64,000 nucleotides of DNA, from contig JAVJVZ010000038.1 in assembly GCA_040220855.1 (NCBI GenBank), positions 1 to 64,000 on the forward strand. Reading direction: 5' to 3'. The position numbers were made by a program, and so were the translations under genes. Under the pieces are notes generated by a model that did no database searches, was not told the DNA's origin, and saw nothing but the letters and a program-made list of their open reading frames with translations. Positions 25,519 to 33,366 of the stretch are shown in pieces. Within the stretch, counting starts at the first letter, position 1, and each line of letters begins with the position of its first letter. This stretch comes from JACKNG01 sp040220855. Its GTDB lineage: Bacteria > Pseudomonadota > Gammaproteobacteria > Ga0077536.

Positions 25519-25659
25519 CAGGCTGGTGAAAAACTACTGCGGGCACGGTCTGCGGCGTTGCGCACTCGCATGCGGTCCTCATTTATCCGCATAAACTCCG
25601 GTCCTCGGCTCGCACGCGCCTTGCAGCCCGCACGCCTCGCGACATTTTTCACCAGCCTG
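25519..25659. mobile_element. 141-bp MITE-like element
   Basis: The element has perfect 15-bp terminal inverted repeats, CAGGCTGGTGAAAAA (25519-25533) and its complement (25645-25659). There is no transposase inside. It lies between the DUF899 and SRPBCC genes. Its right end provides the last codons and the TGA stop of the DUF899 gene. No clear target duplication was found. Confidence 0.7.
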
Positions 25660-26323
25660 TTGGGGCGTCTCCATACTCATCGTGAAGGCGCCACCATTGG
25701 TAAGGGGGCGTTTGCGGCGCTCCCGGTGGCGCCTCTTCCCACGTCTCCTGACGGCCCAACGGCGTCAAGTCCAGCAGCGTCCAGACCGTTCCCAGCGTCT
25801 CGATGCCACGCCCGCTGGTGAAATAGGTTCGATATACACCCGCGTCGTCGCGATAGAAGACATTGAGGCCGAACCCGCCGGTGACGTCGAAGTCGGCATT
25901 GAAATCGTCCAGGCTGGAAAGCCAGGGGAAGGTCCAACCCATCCTCGTTCTGAAGGCTTCGATCTCGTCGAACGGCGCCTTTGAAACGAGGGCGAGAGAG
26001 GTGTTCCGGGCATGGAGGTGGGCCAGGTGGGGGAACTGATCGGCGACCATAGAGCAGCCTGAGCAGGGCGCGGGATCGGCCGGCTTCAGCATGTGATGGT
26101 AGACGATGAGTTGGCGGCGATTCTCGAACAGGTCGGTCAGCGAGGCGGCACCGTTTCGCCCTTCGAAAACGTAGTTCTTCTCGACTTTCATCCAGGGCGC
26201 TCGCCGCCGGTCGGCGGCGAGCCGGTCATGCGCCTGCGTCAGCGCTTTCTCCTTGCGCAGGATGTCCTGGTGCGCGGAGTGCCATTCGTCTATCGAAACG
26301 ATCGCTTGCTTCAGCATTTGCAT
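25649..26323 (-). CDS. DUF899-family thioredoxin-like protein
   Basis: A 224-residue DUF899 protein, a thioredoxin-fold family often next to VOC and SRPBCC genes. Diagnostic blocks are VEKNYVFEGRNGAASLTDLF, the CSGCSMVADQFPHLAHLHAR segment, and GRGIETLGTVWTLLDLTPLG. The biochemical role is unknown. Its final residues (APTGW) and stop codon come from the MITE at 25519-25659, so the original C-terminus has been replaced, though the core domain is complete. Confidence 0.85.
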   Translation of the reverse strand: MQMLKQAIVSIDEWHSAHQDILRKEKALTQAHDRLAADRRRAPWMKVEKNYVFEGRNGAASLTDLFENRRQLIVYHHMLKPADPAPCSGCSMVADQFPHLAHLHARNTSLALVSKAPFDEIEAFRTRMGWTFPWLSSLDDFNADFDVTGGFGLNVFYRDDAGVYRTYFTSGRGIETLGTVWTLLDLTPLGRQETWEEAPPGAPQTPPYQWWRLHDEYGDAPTGW

Positions 26324-26349
26324 GGGCCTCCCCTGTTTCCGAGTTTCTT

Positions 26350-26835
26350 CTAACGTGCTGCGGCCTGGGCCGCTTCGAGGGCGGCGATATCGATCTTCGT
26401 CATGGTCATCATCGTCTCGAAGGTGCGCTTGGCCGTTCCGGCATCACTGCTGGCCATCAGCTCGAGCAGGCGTCGCGGGGTTATCTGCCACGAAAAGCCC
26501 CAGCGATCCTTGCACCAGCCGCAGGCGCTCGCGCTGCCGCCGTTCTCGATGATGGCGTTCCAGTAGCGGTCGGTCTCCTGCTGACTTTCAGTGACGACCA
26601 TGAAGCTCACGGCTTCGTTCGGCTTGAAGTTCGGACCACCGTTGAGGCCGACGAAGTCGCGCCCCAGAACCGTGAACTCGACGGTGAGTTCGCTGCCCTC
26701 GCGACCACCGGGGAAGTCGCCGGGCGCCTTGTTCACGCGTCCGACATGGCTGTCGGGAAAGGTGGCGGCGTAGAATGCCGCCGCGTTTCGGGCTTCGCCG
26801 TGGTCGAACCACACGCAAGTCACGAGTTCGGTCAT
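26350..26835 (-). CDS. VOC-family protein, PhnB-like
   Basis: A 161-residue vicinal-oxygen-chelate protein of the PhnB / '3-demethylubiquinone-9 3-methyltransferase' branch. The motifs are CVWFDHGEARNAAAFYAATF, VGLNGGPNFKPNEAVSFMV and WCKDRWGFSWQITPRRL. The start overlaps the end of the preceding VOC gene by 4 bases, and AGGAG lies eight bases upstream. The fold binds small ligands or metal; no reaction can be assigned. Confidence 0.85.
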   Translation of the reverse strand: MTELVTCVWFDHGEARNAAAFYAATFPDSHVGRVNKAPGDFPGGREGSELTVEFTVLGRDFVGLNGGPNFKPNEAVSFMVVTESQQETDRYWNAIIENGGSASACGWCKDRWGFSWQITPRRLLELMASSDAGTAKRTFETMMTMTKIDIAALEAAQAAAR

Positions 26836-27263
26836 GAGAAGTCTCCTTGCGCCCGCATGCCCGCGAAGTTGAGCATCCAGGGCACACCGTAGCGGTCGGT
26901 GAACATGGCGAAGCGTTCGGCCCAGAACGTTTCGTCTGGCGACATCTCGACCGCTTGCGCGTCCTTGGCGAGCGCCGCATGGATGCGGTCGAACTCTTCA
27001 CGCGAGGTGGGCGCGATCGATATCCGAAAGCCACGCGGCTTCTCGTACATGTCGTCGCTGTTGTCCGATGCCATCACCGTGGTGTTGCCGAGCCTCATCG
27101 CCATGTTCATGACGAGGTCGTCGCCGCCCGGCATCCGGCTTTGTGCATCGGGCGCATCACCGTTACGAAACACGCCCCAGATTTCGCCGCCGAGCACGTC
27201 GGCGTAATGTGTCATGGCTTCGAGGCAGTTTTCCTTGAAGAATAGGTAGATTGTTGGGTCCAT
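26832..27263 (-). CDS. VOC-family protein, PhnB-like
   Basis: A 143-residue VOC protein: PTIYLFFKENCLEAMTHYAD, VLGGEIWGVF, and the C-terminal AMFTDRYGVPWMLNF are typical of PhnB-like proteins. It is translationally coupled to the next VOC gene and lies 119 bp downstream of the TetR gene. Two tandem PhnB-like genes with DUF899 and SRPBCC form a common stress or resistance-associated neighbourhood of unknown mechanism. Confidence 0.85.
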   Translation of the reverse strand: MDPTIYLFFKENCLEAMTHYADVLGGEIWGVFRNGDAPDAQSRMPGGDDLVMNMAMRLGNTTVMASDNSDDMYEKPRGFRISIAPTSREEFDRIHAALAKDAQAVEMSPDETFWAERFAMFTDRYGVPWMLNFAGMRAQGDFS

Positions 27264-27382
27264 CTTGCGTGCTCTCGTCTGTTTGATTGTGCTTGTGGAC
27301 GGTCAGAGATGATGACGGTCGAGCAGCGCGCAGATGGCTACTTCGGCGGCTTGCGGAGACCGCTCGGTGGCGTGGGTCGGCA

Positions 27383-28021
27383 TCAGCCGGCGCTCCGCGT
27401 GGCGCCGACGTCGAACAGCATCTCGACATAACGGCGCAGGTGATCGATTGACGCGGCAGCCACCGCGGCGCCGTGTTTGGCCTTGGCGAGAATGAAGGCG
27501 CCTTGAATGACGGCCTGGATGTGCAGGGCGAGGCTCGAGGCCGTCCACTCCGCGGTGATGGCGTAGCGGATCATCGCTTCCCTGATCATCGCTTCGACGG
27601 TGGCAGCATGGCCGCTGATACTCATGTCGCAGGCGTCGCGGATGGCGGGATGGGTCTCGTAGACCTCCTGAACCATGGTGCCGGCGAGGCAGGTGAATTC
27701 GGGTAGCTCGCCCGCGAGAATCGACTTGCGGAAGTCCAGGTAGGCGAGCAGACGCTCGAGCGGATCTGAAATCGTCTGATAGGGCGCGCTGTCGAAAAAG
27801 GCCGACGTGGTCTCGGACCACCACGCCGCCGCCGCGACGCCGAGGTCCTCCTTGCTCTTGAAGTGATGGAAGAAGGCCCCCTTGGTCACGCCGGCGGTAC
27901 GGCAGAGATCATCAACCGTCGTCGCGGCATAGCCCTTGGTGCGAATGACAGACAGCGCGGCGTTCAAGAGTTTCTCCCTGGCGCTCGGCCGTCCCGTGGC
28001 AGAGGTCATGTCGTCATCCAT
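27383..28021 (-). CDS. TetR-family repressor
   Basis: A 212-residue TetR/AcrR regulator. The helix-turn-helix is near residues 12-58 (REKLLNAALSVIRTKGYAAT, TVDDLCRTAGVTKGAFFHHF, KSKEDLGVAA). The C-terminal ligand domain resembles the NemR/AcuR branch. The ATG at 28021 is the only start inside the similarity region with no ribosome-binding site. Its promoter appears to lie within the operator directly upstream, giving a leaderless message. It probably represses itself and the VOC-VOC-DUF899-SRPBCC genes. Confidence 0.88.
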   Translation of the reverse strand: MDDDMTSATGRPSAREKLLNAALSVIRTKGYAATTVDDLCRTAGVTKGAFFHHFKSKEDLGVAAAAWWSETTSAFFDSAPYQTISDPLERLLAYLDFRKSILAGELPEFTCLAGTMVQEVYETHPAIRDACDMSISGHAATVEAMIREAMIRYAITAEWTASSLALHIQAVIQGAFILAKAKHGAAVAAASIDHLRRYVEMLFDVGATRSAG

Positions 28022-28024
28022 GCG

Positions 28025-28056
28025 GCGAACATACCAACTAGTCGGTATGTTCGCAA
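28025..28056 (-). promoter_or_regulatory. TetR operator and promoter
   Basis: GCGAACATACC and GGTATGTTCGC (28025-28054) form a 30-bp dyad around ACTAGT with a single mismatched pair, the classic TetR-family operator pattern. On the minus strand TTGCGA (28056-28051) and TATGTT (28033-28028) make a promoter with 17-bp spacing whose predicted start point is the A of the ATG. Confidence 0.75.
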
Positions 28057-28316
28057 GCGGCAGTTCCGAGGCAGTGCCAGGTTCGTCCTGCTTTCCTCTC
28101 GCGGTCCCAGGAGTCTTCCGTCCCGGCCGGGGCACGCGCCGCCGCAGTGAAAGGACGACGCTCATGAACGCTCCCATGTTCCGAGTGCCCACGCGTAAGG
28201 TCCGGATGACGAGCAATCCCGCCGCTTGTTCCGATCAATCCGAACGTCTCCTGCGCGGCGGACCGTTCATCACGCCCGCCGTCCTGGCGGACATTCCGCT
28301 CATGCGACTCACCGCA

Positions 28317-29201
28317 TCACGCAAGCTGCTCCGCCAGCAGGTCGAACACTACCCTGATACGTTTGCTCGTGTGCAGCTCCCGGTGGGAAACGAGCCAGAC
28401 CGGGACCTCCGGGTCGAAGCGCTCAGGCAGTACGCATACGAGATCGTCGAAGCGCTCTGCCGTATCAGCGAGGAGGAAACCGAAGCCGAGCCCCTCGCGG
28501 ATGAGCTGCAACATGCAGTTGCTGCTGGCGGAATGAACACGGAATTGCTCGATTCGCAGGTGGAGCCCCTGCGCGGCCAGCCCGACGAGAAGCTCCTCGG
28601 TGTTATCGATGCCGATGAATTCCTTGTCCTGCAGGTCGTCCAAGGTACGCGGGTAACCGACCTCCTCCAGCAAACGGCGTGCTGCGACGATGCGACCGCG
28701 CACTGATCCGACCCGACGCGCAATCAGGTCAGGATGGGTCGGCTGCGCATGACGGACCGCGATGTCGGCCTCGCGCCGGATGAGATCGCGCAGTTCGTCG
28801 CTGGCAACCACATCGATGACGATACCGGGCGCCTGCTCGCGTAGCTTCCTCAGTACCGGCGGCAGCCGGTAAGCGGCGAGTAGTTCCGTCGCGGTGATAC
28901 GCACGCGGCCCTCGATGCCCTGTGACTGACCCGAGGCCGCGAGCGAGACCCGATTGGCAGCGTCGGCCATGGCGCGCGCATGTTCGAGCAATTCGAGCCC
29001 GGCGGCGGTCAAGCGCACCTGCCGATGTCCGCGCTCGAACAAGGTCACGGCGAGGGCCTGTTCCAACCCCGATACCTGGCGGCTGAGGGTCGGCTGAGTC
29101 AGGTGCAGGGCGCGGGCGGCCGCAGACAGCGAACCGCCCTCGGCGGTCGCGAGGAACGCCCGCACCTGGTTCCAGTCGAAAGCGATCGCATCCCAGTTCA
29201 T
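28317..29201 (-). CDS. LysR-type regulator
   Basis: A 294-residue LysR regulator: WNQVRAFLATAEGGSLSAAA and LTQPTLSRQVSGLEQALAVT form the DNA-binding domain, followed by an effector domain of the type found in single-target LysR proteins. It is divergent from a SAM methyltransferase gene, and that is the likely target. Nothing is truncated. Confidence 0.87.
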   Translation of the reverse strand: MNWDAIAFDWNQVRAFLATAEGGSLSAAARALHLTQPTLSRQVSGLEQALAVTLFERGHRQVRLTAAGLELLEHARAMADAANRVSLAASGQSQGIEGRVRITATELLAAYRLPPVLRKLREQAPGIVIDVVASDELRDLIRREADIAVRHAQPTHPDLIARRVGSVRGRIVAARRLLEEVGYPRTLDDLQDKEFIGIDNTEELLVGLAAQGLHLRIEQFRVHSASSNCMLQLIREGLGFGFLLADTAERFDDLVCVLPERFDPEVPVWLVSHRELHTSKRIRVVFDLLAEQLA

Positions 29202-29228
29202 CTATATTCGTATATCTATTGAACGATT

Positions 29229-29263
29229 TTCGGCCTTTTATACTCGATCTATGTATGGCCGAA
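29229..29263. promoter_or_regulatory. Candidate LysR dyad
   Basis: TTCGGCC (29229-29235) and GGCCGAA (29257-29263) form an inverted repeat in the ~100-bp divergent promoter region between the LysR and methyltransferase genes. The centre is AT-rich. Confidence 0.4.
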
Positions 29264-29303
29264 TAGTCGCGGCGACAACGTGCCAACCATCGAGGATTCC
29301 GCC

Positions 29304-29927
29304 ATGGCCATCACATCCGCCGAGTTCTGGGACCGGGTGGCTACCAAGTACAGCCAGCAGCCGATCGCCGATACGGAGAGCTATGCGCGCAAACTGGCCG
29401 CGACACAGGCCTTGATGCGCCCCGACATGACGGTGCTGGAATTCGGCTGCGGTACCGGGTCGACGGCACTCGAGCATGCACCACACGTGGCCCATGTGGA
29501 CGCCACCGACATCTCTGCCGAGATGCTCGCGATCGGTCGTGAGAAGGCCGCGCGCGCCGGCATCACCAACGTCACGTTCCGGCAGTCCGGCATCGAGGAT
29601 TTCGACGTCCCGGATAACAGCTATGACATGGTGCTGGCGCTCAACCTGCTGCACTTGCTGCCGGACCGCCCGGCGGCGCTGGCGCGGATCCATCGGCTGC
29701 TGAAGCCCGGCGGCCTGTTCGTTTCCAGCACCGTGTGCCTGACCGAGCGCCTGTGGTTCCTGCGCCCCGCCATCGCCGTGCTGCAATGGCTGGGCAAGGC
29801 ACCGTACGTGAGCTTTGCGAGCGAGCAGGCCGTGCTGGGTGAATTCGCGCGTGCCGGTTTCGTGCCCACGGAGCATTGGAGCCACGGTCGCGCCCATAGC
29901 CTTTTCTTGATCGCCGCGAAACGGTAA
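29304..29927 (+). CDS. Class I SAM-dependent methyltransferase
   Basis: A 207-residue methyltransferase of the Methyltransf_11/25 type. Motif I is VLEFGCGTGSTAL, motif II VDATDISAEML, and the post-II region MVLALNLLHLLPDRPAALAR precedes LLKPGGLFVSSTVC. The ATG at 29304 has GAGG eight bases upstream; an in-frame GTG at 29280 would add eight residues. The substrate is unknown. Control by the divergent LysR protein is likely. Confidence 0.85.
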   Translation: MAITSAEFWDRVATKYSQQPIADTESYARKLAATQALMRPDMTVLEFGCGTGSTALEHAPHVAHVDATDISAEMLAIGREKAARAGITNVTFRQSGIEDFDVPDNSYDMVLALNLLHLLPDRPAALARIHRLLKPGGLFVSSTVCLTERLWFLRPAIAVLQWLGKAPYVSFASEQAVLGEFARAGFVPTEHWSHGRAHSLFLIAAKR

Positions 29928-30258
29928 CGCCAGCACCACCACAAGCACCTCGCGCACGCGCAACGGCAGGTTGGCTGCTGCGCGTCGTAGCGTTAGGCAC
30001 GCGAACGTCGCGGCGAAAGGCAAGAGCAGACATCGAATGCTCGAATCGAACAGCCGAGGCTCGTCAGCCGGTGACCGTACCAGTGTTCGGCATACGCACC
30101 TCCGTGGTGTCGGGTAAGCACGCCAAATCCACCGCGTGGCGTTGGTCCATACAAACCAGCACTGTGCAGCATATAGACCAGCCTGCCCTCGCCCGTCCGT
30201 AAGCGCCTGTGCTCCTGCGCTGATATTCTGAAACCGCCAAGAGAGCAACTTACTGATT
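29928..30258. other. Intergenic region, nothing recognised
   Basis: No gene is supported between the methyltransferase and the katG promoter. A minus-strand open frame here has no recognisable similarity and composition typical of antisense shadows. Confidence 0.4.
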
Positions 30259-30295
30259 TTACTGGCGATTAAACTTGGACTTAGACTAAGTCCAA
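30259..30295 (+). promoter_or_regulatory. katG promoter with 21-bp palindrome
   Basis: TTGGACTTAG (30275-30284), a single A, and CTAAGTCCAA (30286-30295) form a perfect dyad. A possible -10, TAGACT (30282-30287), lies in its centre, with TTACTG 17 bp upstream. A repressor bound here would block transcription. The 21-bp length and shape fit a Fur/PerR-type regulator better than the four-part OxyR site, but the identity is open. Confidence 0.6.
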
Positions 30296-30349
30296 TTCCT
30301 GGCCCAATGCGTGCTTAACCGTCGACGGCACAACAGTGAGGAGACAGCC

Positions 30350-32602
30350 ATGCCCAGAGCCCGCTCGAACAGCCTATGCGCCACGGCCCTCGCCCTGACC
30401 ATACTCGCCCCCCTCGGGGCGCATGCGGAAGGCGACCCGATGGCCACGACCAATGATTTCTGGTGGCCGAACAAGCTCGATCTCGACCCGCTGCGCGCAC
30501 ACGACCCGCGCTCGAACCCGTATGCAGACTTCGATTACGCACAGGCTTTCCGTCAGGTCGACCTCGCGGCGCTGAAAGCGGACATTGAAAAGGTATTGAC
30601 CACGTCGCAGGACTGGTGGCCGGCGGACTGGGGGCACTACGGCGGCCTCATGATCCGCATGGCGTGGCATGCCGCGGGGACATACCGCGTGCACGACGGC
30701 CGCGGCGGTGCGGAAGGCGCGCAACAGCGCTTCGAACCACTGAACAGCTGGCCCGACAACGTCAGCCTCGACAAGGCCCGCCGCCTGCTCGAGCCGGTCA
30801 AGCAGAAGTACGGCCGCAACGTGTCGTGGGGCGACCTGATGATCCTGGCCGGCAACGTCGCGCTCGAATCCATGGGCTTCGAGACGCTGGGCTTCGCCGG
30901 TGGTCGCGTGGACGACTGGGAGGCCGACGAAGTCTACTGGGGCACCGAAAAGGAATGGCTCGGCAACGACAAGCGCTACCACGACGGTGAGCTCGAGCGT
31001 CCATTGGCGGCGGTCCAGATGGGTTTGATCTACGTGAACCCGGAGGGACCGAACGCCAACGGCGACCCGCTCTCGGCTGCCGCGGACATTCGCGAATCCT
31101 TCGGCCGCATGGCGATGAACGACGAGGAGATCGTCGCGCTGATCGCGGGCGGCCACACGCTCGGCAAGGCCCACGGCGCGCACAAAGCCGATTGCGTGGG
31201 AGCCGAACCCGCCGCCGCTCCGGTCGAGCAACAGGGTTTCGGCTGGCACAACAAGTGCGGCAAGGGCAAGGCCGAAGACAGCATGACCAGCGGCCTCGAA
31301 GGCGCATGGACCCAGACGCCGACCGCCTGGTCGATCCTCTATCTCGACAACCTGTTCCGCTTCGAATGGCAGAAGGTGAAGAGCCCCGCGGGCGCGACGC
31401 AGTGGCAGCCGGTCGACGAGGCGGCGCATGCCATCGTGCCGGATGCGCATGTCGAAGGTAAGCGCAATCCGCCGATGATGTTCACCACGGACATCGCCCT
31501 GAAGGAGGACCCGGGTTTCCGCAAGATTGCCGAGCGCTTCTGGAAGAATCCCAAGCAGTTCGACCAGGCCTTCGCCAGGGCGTGGTTCAAGCTGACCCAT
31601 CGTGACATGGGCCCGCGTTCGCGCTACCTGGGGGCCGAGGTGCCCGAGGAAAGCTTCATCTGGCAGGATCCGGTGCCAGGGGTCGCGCACGCGTTGATCA
31701 CCCACGAGGAGGCCGAACGCCTCGAAGCGAAGATTATCGAATCCGGCCTGTCCGTGCCGGCCCTGGCCCGCACTGCGTGGGCATCGGCCTCGACCTTCCG
31801 CGGCTCGGATATGCGTGGTGGCGCGAATGGCGCGCGCATCCGGCTTGCGCCGCAGAAGGACTGGGCGGTCAACGACCCGGCCGAGCTGGCCAAGGTCCTC
31901 GCCAAGCTCGAAGCCGTGCGCAGCGATTTCAACAAGACGCTGACGGGTGGTAAGCAGGTATCACTCGCCGACACCATCGTGGTGGCGGGTAACGCAGCTG
32001 TCGAGGCGGCGGCCCGTGCCGCCGGTCACGAGATCGATCTGGCCTTCACGCCTGGACGCACGGACGCCACGCCGGAACAGACCGACATCGAGTCCTTCGC
32101 CGTGCTCGAACCGATGGCGGATGCCTTCCGCAACTACTACGACAAGCGCAGCTACGGCTCCCCGACCCGCATGCTGGTCGAGAAGGCGGACCTGCTGAAC
32201 CTGACGGTGCCGGAGATGACCGTGCTCGTCGGCGGCATGCGTGCACTCGGTGCAAACGCGGGAGGCGCCAAGCATGGCGTGCTGACCGATCAACCCGGCG
32301 TGCTGAGCAATGACTTCTTCGTCAACCTGCTCGGCATGGACACCGTGTGGGAGAAATCGAAGGAAACCGCCGGCCTGTACGACGGCCATGACCGCGCTAC
32401 CGGCAAGCACAAGTGGCAGGCATCGTCGGTCGACCTGGTCTTCGGCTCGAACTCCGAACTGCGTGCCGTGGCAAGTGTCTACGCGGCCGCCGGCAGTGAA
32501 GCAAAGTTCGTCGAGGATTTCGCGGCGGCGTGGACTAAGGTGATGAACCTCGACCGTTTCGACGCCGGCTTGCCGCAAGGCTCCAGCGTTGCGGCGCGCT
32601 GA
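30350..32602 (+). CDS. katG: Catalase-peroxidase, exported
   Basis: A 750-residue bifunctional catalase-peroxidase that decomposes hydrogen peroxide with a heme cofactor. Distal residues are R103, W106 and H107 (IRMAWHAAGTYR). The Met-Tyr-Trp adduct needed for catalase activity would be W106-Y228-M254, and the proximal heme ligand is H269 (GGHTLGK). Both peroxidase-like halves are present. An N-terminal signal peptide (~1-26, ALALTILAPLGAHA / EGD) suggests a periplasmic enzyme, as in KatP and some KatG2 proteins. An AGGAG site fixes the ATG at 30350. Transcription ends at a strong hairpin shared with the convergent operon. Confidence 0.93.
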   Translation: MPRARSNSLCATALALTILAPLGAHAEGDPMATTNDFWWPNKLDLDPLRAHDPRSNPYADFDYAQAFRQVDLAALKADIEKVLTTSQDWWPADWGHYGGLMIRMAWHAAGTYRVHDGRGGAEGAQQRFEPLNSWPDNVSLDKARRLLEPVKQKYGRNVSWGDLMILAGNVALESMGFETLGFAGGRVDDWEADEVYWGTEKEWLGNDKRYHDGELERPLAAVQMGLIYVNPEGPNANGDPLSAAADIRESFGRMAMNDEEIVALIAGGHTLGKAHGAHKADCVGAEPAAAPVEQQGFGWHNKCGKGKAEDSMTSGLEGAWTQTPTAWSILYLDNLFRFEWQKVKSPAGATQWQPVDEAAHAIVPDAHVEGKRNPPMMFTTDIALKEDPGFRKIAERFWKNPKQFDQAFARAWFKLTHRDMGPRSRYLGAEVPEESFIWQDPVPGVAHALITHEEAERLEAKIIESGLSVPALARTAWASASTFRGSDMRGGANGARIRLAPQKDWAVNDPAELAKVLAKLEAVRSDFNKTLTGGKQVSLADTIVVAGNAAVEAAARAAGHEIDLAFTPGRTDATPEQTDIESFAVLEPMADAFRNYYDKRSYGSPTRMLVEKADLLNLTVPEMTVLVGGMRALGANAGGAKHGVLTDQPGVLSNDFFVNLLGMDTVWEKSKETAGLYDGHDRATGKHKWQASSVDLVFGSNSELRAVASVYAAAGSEAKFVEDFAAAWTKVMNLDRFDAGLPQGSSVAAR

Positions 32603-32633
32603 GCGAGGGCGAGCACGGTAACAGCCACGCAGG

Positions 32634-32669
32634 GGGCGGCGGCGTGCAGGCCTGTGCACGCCGCCGTCC
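32634..32669. terminator. Hairpin between convergent genes
   Basis: A 15-bp stem (GGCGGCGTGCA core, 32638-32648, pairing with 32655-32665, extended outward with one G-U pair) closes a GGCCTG loop. It lies between the converging ends of katG and the giant-protein operon. No T-run is present, so it may be a bidirectional or Rho-assisted terminator. Confidence 0.5.
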
Positions 32670-32797
32670 GCTTCACGACGGCGAGCGACCAACTCGATTG
32701 CCGTGCTTCGCTCCCCGCCCTGGCAACTGCGCGTTGTCGCTACCAGCGGTCAAGCGTGGTCATGCATGCGTCCCCGGGCCCATTTGGATAGCCTCTC

Positions 32798-33361
32798 TCA
32801 AGCGTGCGGAAGTCTCTGTGCGGGCCGCAGCCTGAGCGCGAGCGCGAGCGGCAGCGCGAGCAGCGCGACCGCGGGCGGGAGTGGCACCACCGCCACGGAT
32901 TTCACACCGCTCACGAGTTCCCCGGTGAGTTCGTCGTCGAGATTGAAGGTCTGCAGGACAGCCATGAAATCGAGTGATTGCGGCGGAACGAGGGACGGGT
33001 CGACCGCAAAGGTCCAGGTCACCAGTTGACCCGGACCAAGCGAGTTGAGCGTGCTCAGGAATGCCATATTGCCCAGGCCACCCGGCGCATTGGCGAGAAA
33101 CGAGCCACCGCCGAGCAGCGGCCCCGCTGTCGCGCTCACGCCGGCCACACCGCCATTGTTCGACTCGATCGACACCAGGAGCGTGTCGATTTCGGCCAGG
33201 AGCGCCACATCGAGCTCGATAGCGAGCGAGATGGTCGTGCCCGGTTCGACGGTATCCGGTCCGCTGATCACCAGGGCCGCCTGCGCATACCAGGGCGACA
33301 CCATCATCAACATCAGCGCTGCCGCGCGCGCGCTTCGGAGGGTACGTGATTGAACCTGCAT
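32798..33361 (-). CDS. Exported cohesin-like protein, PEP-CTERM-like tail
   Basis: A 187-residue secreted protein. It has a signal peptide (RAAALMLMMVSPWYAQA, cleavage ~29/30), a single beta-rich domain resembling cohesin/type I scaffold modules (ISGPDTVEPGTTISLAIELD, then GQLVTWTFAVDP), and a C-terminal VPLPPAVALLALPLALALRL followed by RPAQR. This tail has the three parts of a PEP-CTERM/VPxP sorting signal: proline motif, hydrophobic helix, basic end. The ATG is only 5 bp after the giant gene's stop, so the two are co-transcribed. The giant carries both cohesin-like and dockerin-like regions, so a physical partnership is possible. No exosortase gene is in the window. Confidence 0.75.
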   Translation of the reverse strand: MQVQSRTLRSARAAALMLMMVSPWYAQAALVISGPDTVEPGTTISLAIELDVALLAEIDTLLVSIESNNGGVAGVSATAGPLLGGGSFLANAPGGLGNMAFLSTLNSLGPGQLVTWTFAVDPSLVPPQSLDFMAVLQTFNLDDELTGELVSGVKSVAVVPLPPAVALLALPLALALRLRPAQRLPHA

Positions 33362-33366
33362 GTCGA

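Noticed and set aside
28164..28316. Short plus-strand gene starting at 28164 with a GGA-type site
   Set aside because: The frame runs on as antisense of the LysR gene and the peptide has no recognisable similarity.
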